Assembly (NCBI GenBank): GCA_963969495.1
Contig: OZ018321.1
Location: 71,118,286 to 71,182,285 of the forward strand
Length of the DNA: 64,000 nucleotides
Origin: Ceratothoa steindachneri
Taxonomy: Eukaryota > Arthropoda > Malacostraca > Isopoda > Cymothoidae
Direction: 5' to 3'
The position numbers and the translations under genes were made by a program. Under the pieces are notes generated by a model that was not told the DNA's origin, made no database searches, and saw only the letters and a program-made list of their open reading frames with translations. Positions 1-11,819 of the stretch are shown in pieces (positions within the stretch are counted from its first letter, which is position 1; every line of letters starts with the position of its first letter).

Positions 1-109
1 ATTCATACATCTGTCATGTTTTCGAGCATTCAACTAATCTAGGCAAACTTTTGCTGTTACTATAGTGTTTTGTTCTAGCATGGAGTTTTCCTCTATCAGC
101 GATTTTGAA

Positions 110-377
110 ATTTTACAAAATAAGTCCATACTTGTATATTAAATAAAGCAAGAGTGCGAGAATAGTTCCAAGAGGAACGCCAACAATAACTAAAGGCTAC
201 AAAGAACTATGTCCATTTAGAACAACTTGCTCTCCGCAGTTTTCCAGCTTGTATTCAATTCTTTTTAATACTGCTCAACATTCCGTGCGCCTTTAACTCT
301 ATCAAAAGTCATTTTGGCAGAACGGTGTACAAAGCATTTTTAAAGTCAAATTAAAATACACCCACAGCATTAGCCTC
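110..377 (-). pseudogene. CR1/Jockey-type reverse transcriptase fragment
   Basis: On the minus strand the translation contains, in order, a degraded motif A (FDFKNALYTV where the family has LDFSKAFDTV), the following KLKAHG-type helix (IELKAHGMLSS), the segment EQVVLNGHSS, and motif B-C spacer GVPLGTILALLYLIY, equivalent to GVPQGTILGPLLFLIY. This order and spacing are specific to non-LTR retrotransposon RT. Several stops interrupt it, so it is dead. Only about 90 codons of the RT palm remain; no endonuclease and no FADD box are visible. The clade (CR1 versus Jockey) is uncertain. Confidence 0.5.
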
Positions 378-917
378 TTAACAGGTTGTTTTTATTTCGT
401 GGGGAAAAGATCAAACAAATTATTTAAGGATTTTGTAAATTTGCATTTCTTTTAATATACAGAGTAATTTCATTTTCAAGTATGTCGGAATTTAAAAGAA
501 TAGTTTCTTCATTTAACTTTATTAAGTCATTTGTTGAACATAAATTAATTGTATCTTCGATGGTAAAATATTTTGCAAAATGTTAATTTCTTGTCTCTCC
601 GACGTGATCTAAATTGTCACTAAAGCCTCCCTCGGCATCCTGGAGGGCACGGGTGCTCTCCCTAATTAGCATACGGTCATCTATATATCAATAAAATCGC
701 CTAGGCTCTTAATTTTACAAAGGTGTTGGCTCCTTTTCATAATTCCTTTTGTAGTTAATATTTCAAGCTTGACAAAGGGACGATAATAAAGTGATCGGTT
801 TCAGAATGTTATCAAATCAAATAAGTTCATTTATTAAATTTTTAGTCGCGGGCGACATTGTAACAACCGGTCGATCCTAGCGAAATTCGCAGCTCGTATG
901 TTGTTTTACAAGCTCTT
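378..917. other. AT-rich, no feature recognised
   Basis: No convincing ORF, repeat or RNA gene on either strand. It probably continues the retrotransposon relic on its left, but I cannot match it. Confidence 0.4.
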
Positions 918-2262
918 TTGAATTATCACCTACACAACCTACACTACCACCACCACCAACAAAAAAAACAACATCAACACTTACACCACCACTTCAAAGT
1001 CTACCACCTATGTAGAACACCAATGCCTGCACCACCTACGCCTAAACCACCTAAACTTACACCACCTACGCCTACACCACCTACACCACACCAGCTACAA
1101 CACCACCACCCACACCACCTGCACCACCACCATCTACACCAACTACACCACACCATCTACATAAACACCACTTCAACCACCTATGCCACCTACACCACCG
1201 GAAGGTACACCACCACCACCAAATAAACTTAACCTACACTACCTAAAACACCACTACCTATACCTTCAACACCTACACTACCTGCACCGCCAACAGGTAC
1301 ACAACCACCTACAGTAAACCTTCACCACATACACCTACAACACATACACTACCTACACCACCGCCACCTACAACACATACACTACCTACACCACCGCCAC
1401 CTACAACACTACCACCTACACCTACGACACCTACAACATTGCTACCTACCACACCCTCGCCTACAAAACTGCAAACGCCACTACCACTGCCTACACCACC
1501 ATCGCCTACACTATCATTGACTACACCTACAACTCTACCACGATAACCAACACCACATACAAAACCAACACTTATACAATTAGTACCAACACCCCACCAC
1601 CTACAGTACCACCACAACCAGCTACAACACCACCGCCTCCTACACCACCGATACCTACACCACCACCATCTCCCCTATCACCACTTAGAGCACCTACTCC
1701 AACAACAACAACACCTACACTACCACAACCTACAGCACTACCACCTACAGCACTACCACCTACAACAGCACCACCTACACCACCACCCCATATACCGCAA
1801 AGACATACATCACATACACTACCATCAACTACACCATCTACAACACCGCCACATACTTCACTACCTGCTAAACCTCCACCACCTCCACCTCCACCACCTA
1901 CCCCACCAGTACCTACACCACTACCACCTATACCACCACCACCTATACCACCAAACCTATACCACCACCTACACCACCATCTACACCAATGCCACCTATA
2001 CCACTACTACCTAAACCATCATCGCCTATACCTGCACCACCTACACCACCATATAGACCAGTGCCACCTACACTACTACCACCTACATCACTATTTCTTA
2101 CAAAACCTACACCACCACTACCTATACCACCACCACCTACAACCCTATCACGACCACCTAAACCATCACCACCTACACCACCTACACCGCCACAACTTAC
2201 ATCACCACCACCACTACGTACACCACTACTACCTGCTCCACCTACACCACCACCACCCAAGG
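918..2262. repeat. CCACCTACA-type minisatellite, about 1.3 kb
   Basis: Degenerate short-unit tandem repeat built from CCACC and TACA blocks (mostly 9 or 12 bases). The plus strand is almost free of G, giving a strong strand asymmetry (C+A against G+T). The repeat produces long Pro/Thr/His-rich frames on the plus strand and Gly/Val/Ser-rich frames on the minus strand (for example 1943-2299 minus and 1989-2330 plus). I read these as by-products of repeat periodicity, not genes, because several frames are open at once and there is no start or splice context. Confidence 0.9.
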
Positions 2263-2655
2263 TTATCCCTGGAATTAATTTGTTTTGGCAAAACATCATA
2301 ATTAATTTGCAGATACTAAGGAAATTTTAGAAACGTAGGTTGTTTTACATTCTCTTTGGAATGCTATATTTGCCAAAGTACTCCTAAGGTTAGCCGGGGA
2401 ATTATTTGACAATAACCTCATAACTCTTTGGCCGATTCTAATGAAATTTAAAACTTTTAGGTTGTTTTATATTCCTTTTTAATGATATAATTGTCAAAGT
2501 TTCCCTAAGCTTACCCTGCAAATTATTTGGTGTTAACTTCCTAACTATTTAGCCGATGCTAACGAAATTTGAAATCCTTATGTTGTTTCATATTTTCTTT
2601 CTAATGATATAATTACCAAGGTCCTCTTAAGCTTAGTCCCTGAATTATTGAAAGT
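2263..2655. repeat. 122-bp tandem repeat, left array (about 3 copies)
   Basis: Three diverged copies in direct tandem. The landmark GTTGTTT(T/C)A occurs at about 2338, 2460 and 2581, giving a unit of 121-122 bases. Each unit also carries CCGATnCTAA(T/C)(G)AAATTT and a (T/G)CCAA(A/G)GT...AAG(G/C)TTA segment. It directly abuts the minisatellite on its left. The same unit in the same orientation reappears at 63551-63815. Confidence 0.85.
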
Positions 2656-3333
2656 TTTGAAAAGCGTAAGGTCATAAATCAGTATAAGTAAGAGCACGCG
2701 ACCTTGTTAATCTCACTATTTATATACAGCATCTGAATTCATCGATTAGAAGCTCTACGCTATTAGTGCACGCTCAAATTCAATATAAATTCCCTATAAG
2801 TTTTAAAATTTTCATATTTCTTCCCAAAGTGAAAATTTTAAGTTGTCGCGAAAAGACCAAAATTGCAAGATTGGAAAGTTCGTAATGAGTTGGGAACCCT
2901 CTCGAAACTTTCTTGAAATATTTACAAAATTTGTTTGAATTATGTTTTGATCGCTTTTTCCAAATCCGTTACTAACAAAAAAGTCTTTTGTCTTATGCCT
3001 GAAAATATTTCAACAAATTCTTAAGTAATTTTGCTTACTAAATTCGAAAATAACCAGTTTTTCTTTATCAGGTCAAGTTTTCTGTCTCTCCTCATGTCCA
3101 TTTTGGTTCTATTAGATGCTAAAAATGCGCATAAAAATATTTCCAACAGTGTACATGATTTGATATTAGTGATCTTGGGTGGAATTAAACAAGACTTTCT
3201 TTATCAAAGTATTTTATTCATACAAAAAGCAAATAATATGAAGCAATAAAGAGAGCATAACACATAAACAAAGAACAAATAAAAATTTAAAATTTAAAAT
3301 GCACTTTAGCAAATATTTTGGCAGAAACTTCAA
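2656..3333. other. AT-rich, nothing recognised
   Basis: Only short chance ORFs such as 3031-3249; no repeat or homology recognised. Confidence 0.4.
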
Positions 3334-4732
3334 GGAATAAATTTCCGCTTATTTGCGCACAGTAAATGTTGAGCAACAGTTGTATCTCATTTTAAACACC
3401 AGCAATAGTCTACCATCATCACAGCGTCCCAGCCTCCTTGGCTACCACGTTTCAATCTCCTTGATGGAATCGTTCTCCTTTTTCGTTGCTTACCTCTCCA
3501 AGATTTTCAGGAAAGCGATCAAGATGACTAAGAAGAAAATGCATTTTGATTCTCATATTCGAGCAAATACCACGAATAGTTGATATCAAAGGAAAATTTG
3601 CACTACATCTACAAAGGGATGGAAATGATCTTCTCTCGCTCAACTAAGGGTTCTACCAATCTATTGGCAGCTCTACATGGAGTCATATTTGTTCGAGGCG
3701 GCAATTCTTTATTAACATAGTGGTTTAATCAATCTCTACTGCCCCACACGCAAAGAAAGCATGGGTATTTGGTATAACCAGATTGCTGTCTCATCAGCTA
3801 ATTCACTATCTTTAAGTTAACGCAGATGACCCATTTTTTATCATGAAACGGTATCTTCTTTAGAACCAGCTAAATTTCTTCATATTTTCCTTCAGAGTTG
3901 TTGAGTGGCTGAATGGCATATAACCTTACAATTTTCATTGTGCAATAATATACATTTTAGACTGCACTTAGAACTGTCTATGAAAAGATGGTATTCCTCT
4001 GGTTTGTATTTCTCAATGCCAAGTTTATCGAAAAGCCCACTGACATCTCTGGACTAAACCAGTTCTTCTTCTTGCGTGAAGAAAGAAAGGTCTTCATGCC
4101 GACTTTGATAAAAAGTTATACGGACACCATTCTCTTGAAGATTCTTCTCTTTAATTGAAAAGACAATAGCTTTGTAGAATCTTTGGGAGGTTCAGGTCAC
4201 GAACTAGATCATTCAGCTCTACCTGGGAGAATAATTGAGGTAAGGCCTCAACTGAAAAGTCTTGTTCTCTAATATTATCTTCAGGGGATAAATCTTCTTT
4301 GGCTGAAGGCAAAGATATCTGAGGCAAGACCTTGAAGATACGTACAGGAAATTCTTCACTGTGTGGAAGCGATCTGATAGAGGAAGCAAGGTTAGAATAG
4401 ACAAGCGTTTGTCGGTTTTCCGTTAAATACCCTTCAAAATTAGGGCACAAAAATAGAAGTCGTCCACGTGGGCTGCCATCATACCATTGGCTGCACGAAC
4501 CTCATAATTCTCCGTCTCTTTAGTCCACTGTCGCAAATGTTCTGTACATTGTTTGCAGACACTATTACGCGCCCCAAATTTATCTTAGTCTCCAAGCTTC
4601 ACCTAAAAATGTGCCATTACGTTCTTTCAACAAAATAATTGATGTTTAAGGATTTTCAGGTAATGTGTATTCTCCACAAACATAACAAAACACATTTGGA
4701 GAATCAACGCAACACCTTCTTGTAGAAGACAT
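3334..4732 (-). pseudogene. Uncharacterised Cys-rich protein family expanded in arthropods, decayed copy
   Basis: Read on the minus strand from an ATG at 4730-4732, the fragments follow the order of a large uncharacterised arthropod family. First comes an N-terminal Cys pair (FCYVCGEYTLPENP), then a second Cys pair (VCKQCTEHLRQW). Next are the VDDFYFC block, the Tyr/Pro-rich linker ending in LVRDLNLPK, and the GYTKYPCFLCVWGSRD Cys block. The C-terminal signature is HFLLSHLDRFPENLGE, NEKGERFHQ and MMVDYCWCLK, ending in NKRKFIP. The family is usually several hundred residues long. Here stops and frameshifts break every block, and the middle part after the LVEP-like segment (about 3640) is mostly deleted. 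The function of the family is unknown; the paired Cys motifs suggest metal binding (inference). It could also be a cargo gene of a mobile element, but I see no terminal repeats. Confidence 0.72.
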
Positions 4733-5249
4733 CTTGCTCCTTTTCTATTGCTTAGTTCACCACACCATCTGAAAAATCTGAAAAAAGGTAATGAAATTAG
4801 AATTAAGATAAAGTAAATAACCCAGTGTAGTTGAAGTACTGACATAGGTAGCGAATAATATGTGACATATAACATAGATATGGACTCACGTATACATTTA
4901 TGACATATTCATATAGACATTAACTCCCTCGTCTACTTATATACTTGTGGACATTAACTCACACACAGACTTATAACAAATATGGACTTTGATTCAAACG
5001 TAAAAGAAATAAATAAGGATGTTCAATAAATTAAAAACTAGAACTGATAAGTCAAAATGAAAGTAATTTTTCAATTTAGGTGACTGAATTCGTATAGGAA
5101 TAATGTCAATTTTTTAAACACCAAGAACCTTGTACACCAGTGTTAGCAATAAACTTCTCTTAATTTGTCGAATATTACGAAAATTGAATTTACAGCGTAT
5201 AATTGTTACTTTTTTGTCCTTTGTGTTCAAAAGTAATTACAAAAGAATA
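4733..5249. other. AT-rich, nothing recognised
   Basis: The minus ORF at 4627-4875 overlaps the start of the Cys-rich pseudogene in a shifted frame and is not itself a gene. Confidence 0.4.
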
Positions 5250-6289
5250 CAGGGGCTTGCAAAAGTTCTTTTCCGCCGGATCTTATTTTTCGAGAGGTTT
5301 ACGTGTGTTATAGAAGTACATAGTTCCGTCCAACAAACTTAAAGTTCTACTTTTCCAACCCCTTTAATTAAAACGTCTTTTCCACTGTGTGCTGATGTGT
5401 CGAGATGAAGTTGAAAAGAATCAAGATCTCTGTTGTCCTGACTGTGCCCGCGAAGGAGAAGAACATCACGGTGCGCACGGTGTCAAGGGCCTTCAAGGAG
5501 GAGGCGTATAAGAACTTGGGGTGCTTGAAAAGGCCTCTGCTGATCGAAACTATGCGAGAATATGGTAGGGAGCGCTATCATCACTTCAAAAATTTGAAGA
5601 GTCACGGCATTTAAATTCTCCATTTTTCTAACGAAGAAACATATATGATCAATCCGGTCATTAACAGCAGAACTATCGCTTGGTACGCTTTAACTACGAC
5701 GTCTTCGAGGTCCCGTACCTGTCCACGACTAAGCACCTGGACTTCGTGATGATGCTCAGCATCGTGGCTTCGCATGGCGAAAAGATGCCGCCATCGTGAT
5801 CCGCGGCGGGTTGCAGGATCACCTCGGATGATAACAGCGAAATTTTGGCCACGAAAGACTTGCTCTGGCTGGCAAAGATTCCAAATAAGGCAGAGAACGT
5901 CTTTCAGCAGGACGCTGCGTCAGACTTTACGGCCAAGACCGTGCAAGAGTGTTTGGGGTTGAATAAGAATTCATGATCGATGGACTTTTGGCCACCACAG
6001 TAGCCCCACCTCAATCTCCTTGACTTACTCGGGTGTGATCATTTCTAGAGCAAACACTGAAAGGACAGCCAAAATAATATCAACTAGCCAAAGTCCTCCA
6101 TCAACCGTGTGTGAGCCAGCATGTGGAAGGACTTCATCCGCAATGTGTGAGTGGCCTTAAGATCTTGTCGGGAGCGCGTGCTCGTTTCCAAGGGCGGCCG
6201 CATTGATTATCATTACGATTTGAACACAGTAATATAAGAACTTGTCTAACTGCCTCAAAATTATTAATGTGACCTTTGTGTAAGCCTTG
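5250..6289 (+). mobile_element. Tc1/mariner-like transposon, degraded
   Basis: The left end CAGGGGCTTGCAAAAGTT (from 5250, preceded by TA) is matched imperfectly by the inverted right end. Read on the minus strand from 6289, that end is CAAGGCTTACACAAAGGT, and it is followed on the plus strand by TA at 6290-6291. The 1040-bp element between them holds the transposase relic listed below. The TA flanks agree with the TA target of the IS630-Tc1-mariner superfamily. The terminal repeats are diverged, so the exact ends are provisional. Confidence 0.55.
5405..6230 (+). pseudogene. Tc1/mariner-like transposase (DDE/D), decayed
   Basis: Fragments in three frames follow the transposase order. The helix-turn-helix end is RTVSRAFKEEAYKNLG. 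The first catalytic region is NEET where FSDEK is expected, followed by INPVINSRT for DPVINRQND. Next come the LSIVASHGEKMPP strand, the second catalytic block VFQQDAASDFTAKTVQ with its Asp kept, the third block FWPPQ-PHLNLLDL matching WPPQSPDLNPLD, and the C-terminal helix SCRERVLVSKGG. At least five stops or frameshifts and loss of the first acidic pair show that it is inactive. It sits inside the provisional terminal repeats at 5250 and 6289. Confidence 0.72.
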
Positions 6290-6659
6290 TAAGGACTGTA
6301 ACATGACTTTGAATCGAGTCGACTGTAAGTATACTGGTTTTGTCGCGTATGAAAGACGATCATAGCGAAATCGTTCTTGGGAATAACAGAAAAAGAAATC
6401 TTGGACAGTGCAGAAAATCACAGCAACCTACTCTACCAGACAAATGGTGCACTCCCATTTTTGACTTCCCTCATTTTGCTGATGGTCTCTTGGGTCTATT
6501 TGGTTGTAGTCTTCGGCAAACCGTGATGGCGGCAGTGGGGGGGAGGATTTGGTTGGGCATTTCATTAAATCTTACTTTGGTGTCCTGCAAACAGGCCGGT
6601 GTGTAGTTCATATGGCCCTTGCGTTAGAGTAGGTATACAATATGTGAGTTTATAAGAGT
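6290..6659. other. No feature recognised
   Basis: The short plus-strand ORF at 6340-6606 has no recognisable similarity and no supporting context. Confidence 0.4.
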
Positions 6660-8639
6660 ACTGACGTTTACGATATATTTGCCTCGCTGCCTTTCTCAGA
6701 GGACTCTGCGCCTACTCTGGCCCCAGTTTACCCTTTCTGCCTTCATCCACGAGCATCACCTTTCTTCTTTTCTGTCCAACTTTCTTTACCTCCTTCATTG
6801 CATGAGATACCCTGTGTACTTTGCTGTGCATTGTACCTGTAGCGGCTGCATCCTATCCAAGCCCGAGTGCCCGCAACGAAGGTATATGGTACTGAGCGTA
6901 CTTCCGCTCTTGGTCCTTTCCTGGGATAGCTAATACGTTCTCCCGGTCACATTATGCACTTTATCCACCGCAACTGTCCCTTTACCATTTCATTAAACCC
7001 CTTCTTAAGCTGCCTATGGATCTCTTCGACGAAGGACGAACTTTCTTCGGATAAGGAAAAAGATTTTGTACCACCTGAAGTTGGGCGTTGTATCCCGAAC
7101 CTTTCCGAGGCCTTTCACTAAGTTTAAAATGCTCTGACTTGCCTACCACGCCTCGGTAAAATTTGATTTGGGGTTCCTAAGGAGTAGTAGCGATTAGGTT
7201 TACTGCTCACCCCAGCGGCATCGACCGAGACATCCAGGATCCGTTCTTGGGTCAAAGTAAGGCCGTCGCCGGCAGAGGTACTGAAATTAAAATAACAGCC
7301 ATGAGCATTACCTTCCCATTAATTCCCCACTTAATTATAGTTGAGGAGCTGCCCTCTCACCACCTTCGATCGAAAAATGAGCTTTCGTTTTATCTCTTAT
7401 AGAGCTGCCGTCTGATAGCTCCGTTTTTTCTAAGGAGATAGCCCCTTCCCTCCGTGTGCTGTCTAAGGGGCCCATACATTTTCTCCTAGCAAAAAGGGAG
7501 TTTACTTCTCACTAATTTTCTCAGGTTCAGAGATTATATCAATACTTTCTTTAAAAGAGTTGCCTACAAATAACTCTCCACTTGGTGCGAGTCCCCCTTT
7601 TCTTTCCTAGGCGCCAAACAAGAACATGGCAAGACATAGTACGCTTGGGCCATATCAAGGTACAAAGTTTGTGAAGTTTATGGAAACCGGCATGCATGCT
7701 ACCCATTTCTTCCTAATTCGGCTCGGCATGCCGGCTCCGGTGACAAGCTACAAGCACTATGAATCCTCAATAGGAATATCTGACACGATTGTAGGTAGGA
7801 TGGCCAGTTAGAAGTCACTCCTGCGGCTTGAATGATCTTATATGCCCCCATCCCAGATCATAATGTCTTCTATGGAGGAAAACCTGGGCTCAGTAACGCC
7901 GAGCCTGAATCTAACCCTGTGAAATATTCTCCGCATGTGGCACGAGCCACCGAGTATTCACAATGAGAGGAGGGAGACCCTCCTCCGACTCGTGCGCGTT
8001 TGACATCCAAGATCTTCCCCATGTTGGAAAAGGATAGTGCTAAGGCTGGTCCATCCGGCTTGGGGGTCCCTTACGGTGTCGTCGAGAAATAAGGTTAATT
8101 CTTGCCCTCTTTTCGCCAAAAGAAAAGTAGGAGTACGAAAAAATATAACAGGCCAAGTAGTTCCTATCCCCCCGCAGGAGCTCCGATGACGGTCTGGATT
8201 GCTGTTCTTTCGAAAAGCGAGCAGGCCAAGACTGGCACGTCCGGCCGATAGACGGCCTCGGGCTGAGACAAAGATCAAAGTTGCAAGTGCCCTCAGCGGA
8301 GCATCAGGTATACGTCGAGGCTCCCATTAAGATATTATACGGCGTTTTTCAGCCCTCTGGTTTCAAACGCTTTCTAGATATTCTCGCCACACATTACCAT
8401 ATGTTGGTCAAAGGCCATATGTTCAATCGGATGATAACATTACCCAGGTTGCCTGGTAAGGAGATTAAGGTAACCCATTTCTCAAACGGCAGCATTTTGG
8501 CGAATGCAGTAGACACTACTTTAGTAGTCATTATTAACGGTCTTGGAACACTCAAATGATCGCCGGTGAAAGTAAGACTGTACTCTATAGAATTCGTTAA
8601 AGGAGTGGTCTATGCGAAGGAACTCGTGTCCTAAGCAGC
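6660..8639. other. Unassigned block with balanced base composition and coding-like fragments
   Basis: This 2-kb block is visibly richer in G and C than its surroundings and has few A/T runs. On the minus strand one frame between about 7630 and 6840 has open stretches of 55-65 codons separated by single stops. Another minus ORF runs 8278-7958 (106 codons, Arg/Ser-rich). A plus ORF of 92 codons at 8281-8559 starts two bases beyond it. None matches a family I know. The pattern fits a decayed element or virus-derived segment, or simply older sequence of different origin. No terminal repeats were found. Confidence 0.4.
8281..8559 (+). pseudogene. Hypothetical 92-codon ORF, unrecognised
   Basis: Possible reading frame with mixed composition: no low complexity, no membrane segment, no motif I recognise. 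Its start is not supported by any context, and it lies immediately before a 5'-truncated RT relic. It may be a chance ORF or part of the unassigned block. Listed only because its residue composition looks protein-like. Confidence 0.2.
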
Positions 8640-9564
8640 TGCCACGTTACTAGCAGGATGCCTCAAGGTTCTGTCCTGCGACCACTACTTTTCATCATCT
8701 ACGTCAAAGACATGGACGGTGACATGGGTGCCAAGATTTCCAAATTTGCCGACGATACCAAGCTTGGTATGAACGTTGCAAAGGATGGAAATACTGCCCG
8801 CCTGCAGAAAGATCTTGGGAAGATTGGAGAGTGGTCGGACACAGGGAAAATGCCTTTTAACGTGAACAAATGCAAAGTAATGCATATCGGCCACAGAAAC
8901 CCCCAATCTCAGTATATCCTTTAAGGGCACTGCTCTTGAATCGAGTGACACTAAGAAGGACTTGGGTGTAACTATCAATAGCGACTTAAAGTTCTCGAAA
9001 CAGTGCATCAAGGCAGAGAAGAAAGCCCAAGGGATGTTAGGCTACATAAAGCGCCAGTTTGAATACCGTAACAAGGAGAGAGTACTTTGTCTGTACAACT
9101 CCCTCGTTCGGCTGCACCTGGAGTATGCCGTACAATTTTTGGAGTCCTTCGTTTCGAAAGGATATCACAAGGTTGGAACGCGTACAAGCCAGGGCAACCA
9201 AGCTGATTCCCCTATTCCGACATAAAAGTTATGAGGATAGACTAAGGGAATTAAATCTGTTTTTGCTTTAAACCCGTAGACTGCGTGGTCAGCTCATCGA
9301 AGTTTTTAAAATACTTCGAGGGTTCGACAATGTTGACTACGGGATATTTTCACACTGAGTGAGAGCAGAACGCGCAATCACGGCTTCAAACTTGAACTGA
9401 AGCGTTACAACCGCCATCTGTGTGGAAATTTTTTCACTTACAGTATCTGCGGTAAGTGGAACGCACTTCCATTGGAAGTTGTCAACAGTGAATCTGTTGA
9501 CCAGTTCAAGTCAAGACTAGACAAAGTCTTGAAAAGCGGCCGTTTAGGGACGCAAAACAATTGA
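8640..9564 (+). pseudogene. CR1/L2-like retrotransposon, 3' part of RT ORF
   Basis: It begins abruptly at RT motif B (MPQGSVLRPLLFIIYV) and continues through the catalytic FADDTKLG box, NVNKCKVMHIG, and the SKQCIKAEKKAQGMLGYIKR and HLEYAVQF segments. These are followed by LERVQARATKLIPL, YEDRLRELN and the C-terminal tail ending RLDKVLKSGRLGTQNN. Several frameshifts (about 8925, 9140, 9270 and later) split it into short ORFs. The abrupt 5' end is typical of non-LTR truncation during insertion. It is a different family from the CR1 at 38.7-42.7 kb, with lower similarity and a different tail. Confidence 0.85.
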
Positions 9565-9843
9565 GCAGCCATGTGCCTGCTCGATTGCTAGTCCAAAGGT
9601 TTCCCTCTTTAAATGGACCGTAATGTTTCCTAGGGTACTTCCTTTCCTTGTTACTCCTTGTTACTGCCCCTCACTTGAGAATACGAATCATCCATGCCGG
9701 CGTGCAAAGTAAGGTTTACCAGGAATATTTGTAACTTCTTCAACTTCTATCAAACTGTTATTCCGTATTAAGTACACAACCAGCTATCATTTTGAAGGTA
9801 TGTTTAGAATCTATCCATCTTGAGTTCATCAATGAATAAAATG
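9565..9843. other. Probable 3' tail of the preceding retrotransposon
   Basis: Pyrimidine-rich after the stop; no clear poly(A) or target-site duplication to fix the end. Confidence 0.35.
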
Positions 9844-10340
9844 CCTAAAACATCATCTCTTTTAAATCACCATTATGTGTATATCTGTCAATCATAGTAT
9901 ATCCCAGTTGATCCTCGGTCAATCCCTTTTCTGTTAAACATTCATTCACATATTTAACCCACTATTACTTGCTTTACATTACTTCGAGCACCATGACTCT
10001 CGCTACCGTATATTCTCTTCACAATTTTACTTAAAGCATTTTACTTACATGACCACACCACAATTTATATTGAATCACAGCTATCCTTCTCATTATATGA
10101 ACTATCCTTTACGCCACAGCGCACATGTTTAAGGGTAACAACAATATTACAAACTACCCCATACTTATTGCCAAACATTATTACCTTTTTCCTTCCTGCA
10201 TTTTTGATCACCATTTTGATAAACATCTGCCAAACGCTTTAAGCAACACTTCAAAATCAATCACACTCTTCAAAATCCATCACACTAACCCGAGAGAAAA
10301 CATCTGAAGATCAGCAGATATCGAGATGAAGAGATTGCAA
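9844..10340 (-). pseudogene. C-terminus of a retrotransposon RT-like protein
   Basis: Minus-strand translation gives KLWCGHVSKM followed by RIYGSESHGARS. After a frameshift it gives WVKYVNECLTEKGLTEDQ-LGYTMIDRY, ending at TAG 9844-9846. The sequence order W-x-GHV-x-RM, then R-x-Y, a G-rich linker, and W-V-x-x-V-x-E-x-L is the usual C-terminus of a widespread group of non-LTR RT proteins. Upstream (10100-10340) the match fades into multiple stops. No RT core is left. Confidence 0.55.
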
Positions 10341-10949
10341 CCATCGTTATTGCTAATCATTCTCAAGCCATCTATGATTCCCTTTCGTACTCATCTCAGT
10401 TCTTTTTCTATATAGATATTAAACAGACATAGCGATGTCACACACTAATTCCTTACAGCCAAACCTATACCCAAAAACCCATTGGAACTATCTTTTACGC
10501 AAACGCACCCCTTATTTCCAACATAAAAACATTTTTCACAACCTAAAAGTATACCATTTAGATATTCCATAATTTTTTCCTATATACACAATCCTAATCT
10601 TTCTCCAGATAAATGAACCTAACATAGAATTTAAACCTATAAAACCTTGTTTTTGCAGTTATCTATTTCAGTGAAAAATCTTCAGCCACGCAGCACATAC
10701 CCACCATAAACATATATTGCCCAACCCCATTTAATCTTTCAGTAATCCTTCTTAGGGATCCAATCCAAATTTTTCCTGTCACCTTGCATCACTCTCTTCT
10801 AAGAAAATACCTACAGATACTATGATGGTTTCTTACATTGAAGAATCGGATACATAATTAAATTTGGCTCATTTTAATAATTTAAAGAAACTAATAATGA
10901 ACCAATTAAAAAGCAAAATAATTCCAATAATTGATATACTCTAGCTGGG
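10341..10949. other. A/C-rich sequence, nothing recognised
   Basis: Poor in G on the plus strand, like the adjacent relic, so it may be further decayed retrotransposon. No motif is visible. Confidence 0.4.
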
Positions 10950-11362
10950 TATGATAGAATTGCCTAAGGCGGCCACGCCTCGCTTCTATCACATATTGAA
11001 ACTCATGCTTCCGACGTGCATCCTTCGATAGAGAGAAGAATGGCGTTCTTATCGCCGACCATTCCCGAGTATTATCTTCCCTTGCTTCAAGTTTAATTAA
11101 GGAGGTTCAATCCCCCGTTTACCTCCAGGCGTCCATCTGGCCTGATTGAATTAGTCTTATGGGACGATAATATTCTTCCAAGCGCTACCGGGACATTCAA
11201 TGTAAGTCCTCCATTGTTCCCTACCCCGAGGGGCTGGCTCCGGCTATTTATGCGATAGAATTTTGCGTTTGAATTGAAAACCTCCTTATTGTCCAGAAGA
11301 GGACAATATCCTTGAGTGCCAAGGTTCATTCCCCTTGAGATGCCAAGTCAACAGGGCCCCCC

Positions 11363-11600
11363 TGTTGTTCAGAAAGAGAACAACTTTAGAACAGTCATTG
11401 TTCTTCGAGCCCGTTTGACAAGAAAAGGTTTTCGCTTCCTTGATATCACGTCAGTGATAATTTACAAGTGTTCAGAAGAGAACAACTTTAGAACAGTTAT
11501 TGTTCTTCGAGCCCGTTCGACAAGAAACGGTTCTCGATTTCCCGATATCACCTCAGTGGTAATTTAATTCTCCCCTGTTAACGTTCTTCAAGAGAACGCT
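11363..11600 (+). repeat. Palindromic tandem repeats inside solo LTR copy 1
   Basis: Two clear copies start at 11363 and 11467, with a degenerate third at about 11573. Each contains GTTC-AGAA(A/G)-GAGAAC, then AGAACAGTTATTGTTCT-type inverted half-sites, then GACAAGAAACGGTTCTCG. The spacing of 104 bases is longer than in copy 2, where the unit is 79-85 bases. Confidence 0.75.
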
Positions 11601-11819
11601 CGGTTACACCAATAACCTCAATTGTTCATCCAGAACATCTCCTGTATCCTGCCTCCAGGATCACTCGTACTTCTAAGCCTCACTTCGCTCTCACTCCTCG
11701 AAGTCAGTCCTTTTCCCCTCGTTAAGGAAAACCCGCCTACAAAACCCTCCTCCTGGGAAGGAAATCGCCAGTTGGACCGAAGCCATTCCTTCGAATCGCC
11801 TTCTTCTGCACGACGACCT

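Noticed and set aside
918..2330. Proline/threonine-rich and glycine/valine-rich ORFs
   Set aside because: Periodic translation of the CCACCTACA minisatellite; multiple frames and both strands are open.
4627..4875. 82-codon minus ORF with hydrophobic N-terminus as a membrane protein
   Set aside because: It overlaps the Cys-rich pseudogene start in another frame; the hydrophobic part is AT-rich translation.
7605..7640. LTR primer-binding-like GGCGCCAAAC at 7611
   Set aside because: Lacks the leading T and a long match to a tRNA end, and no LTR-like repeat flanks it.
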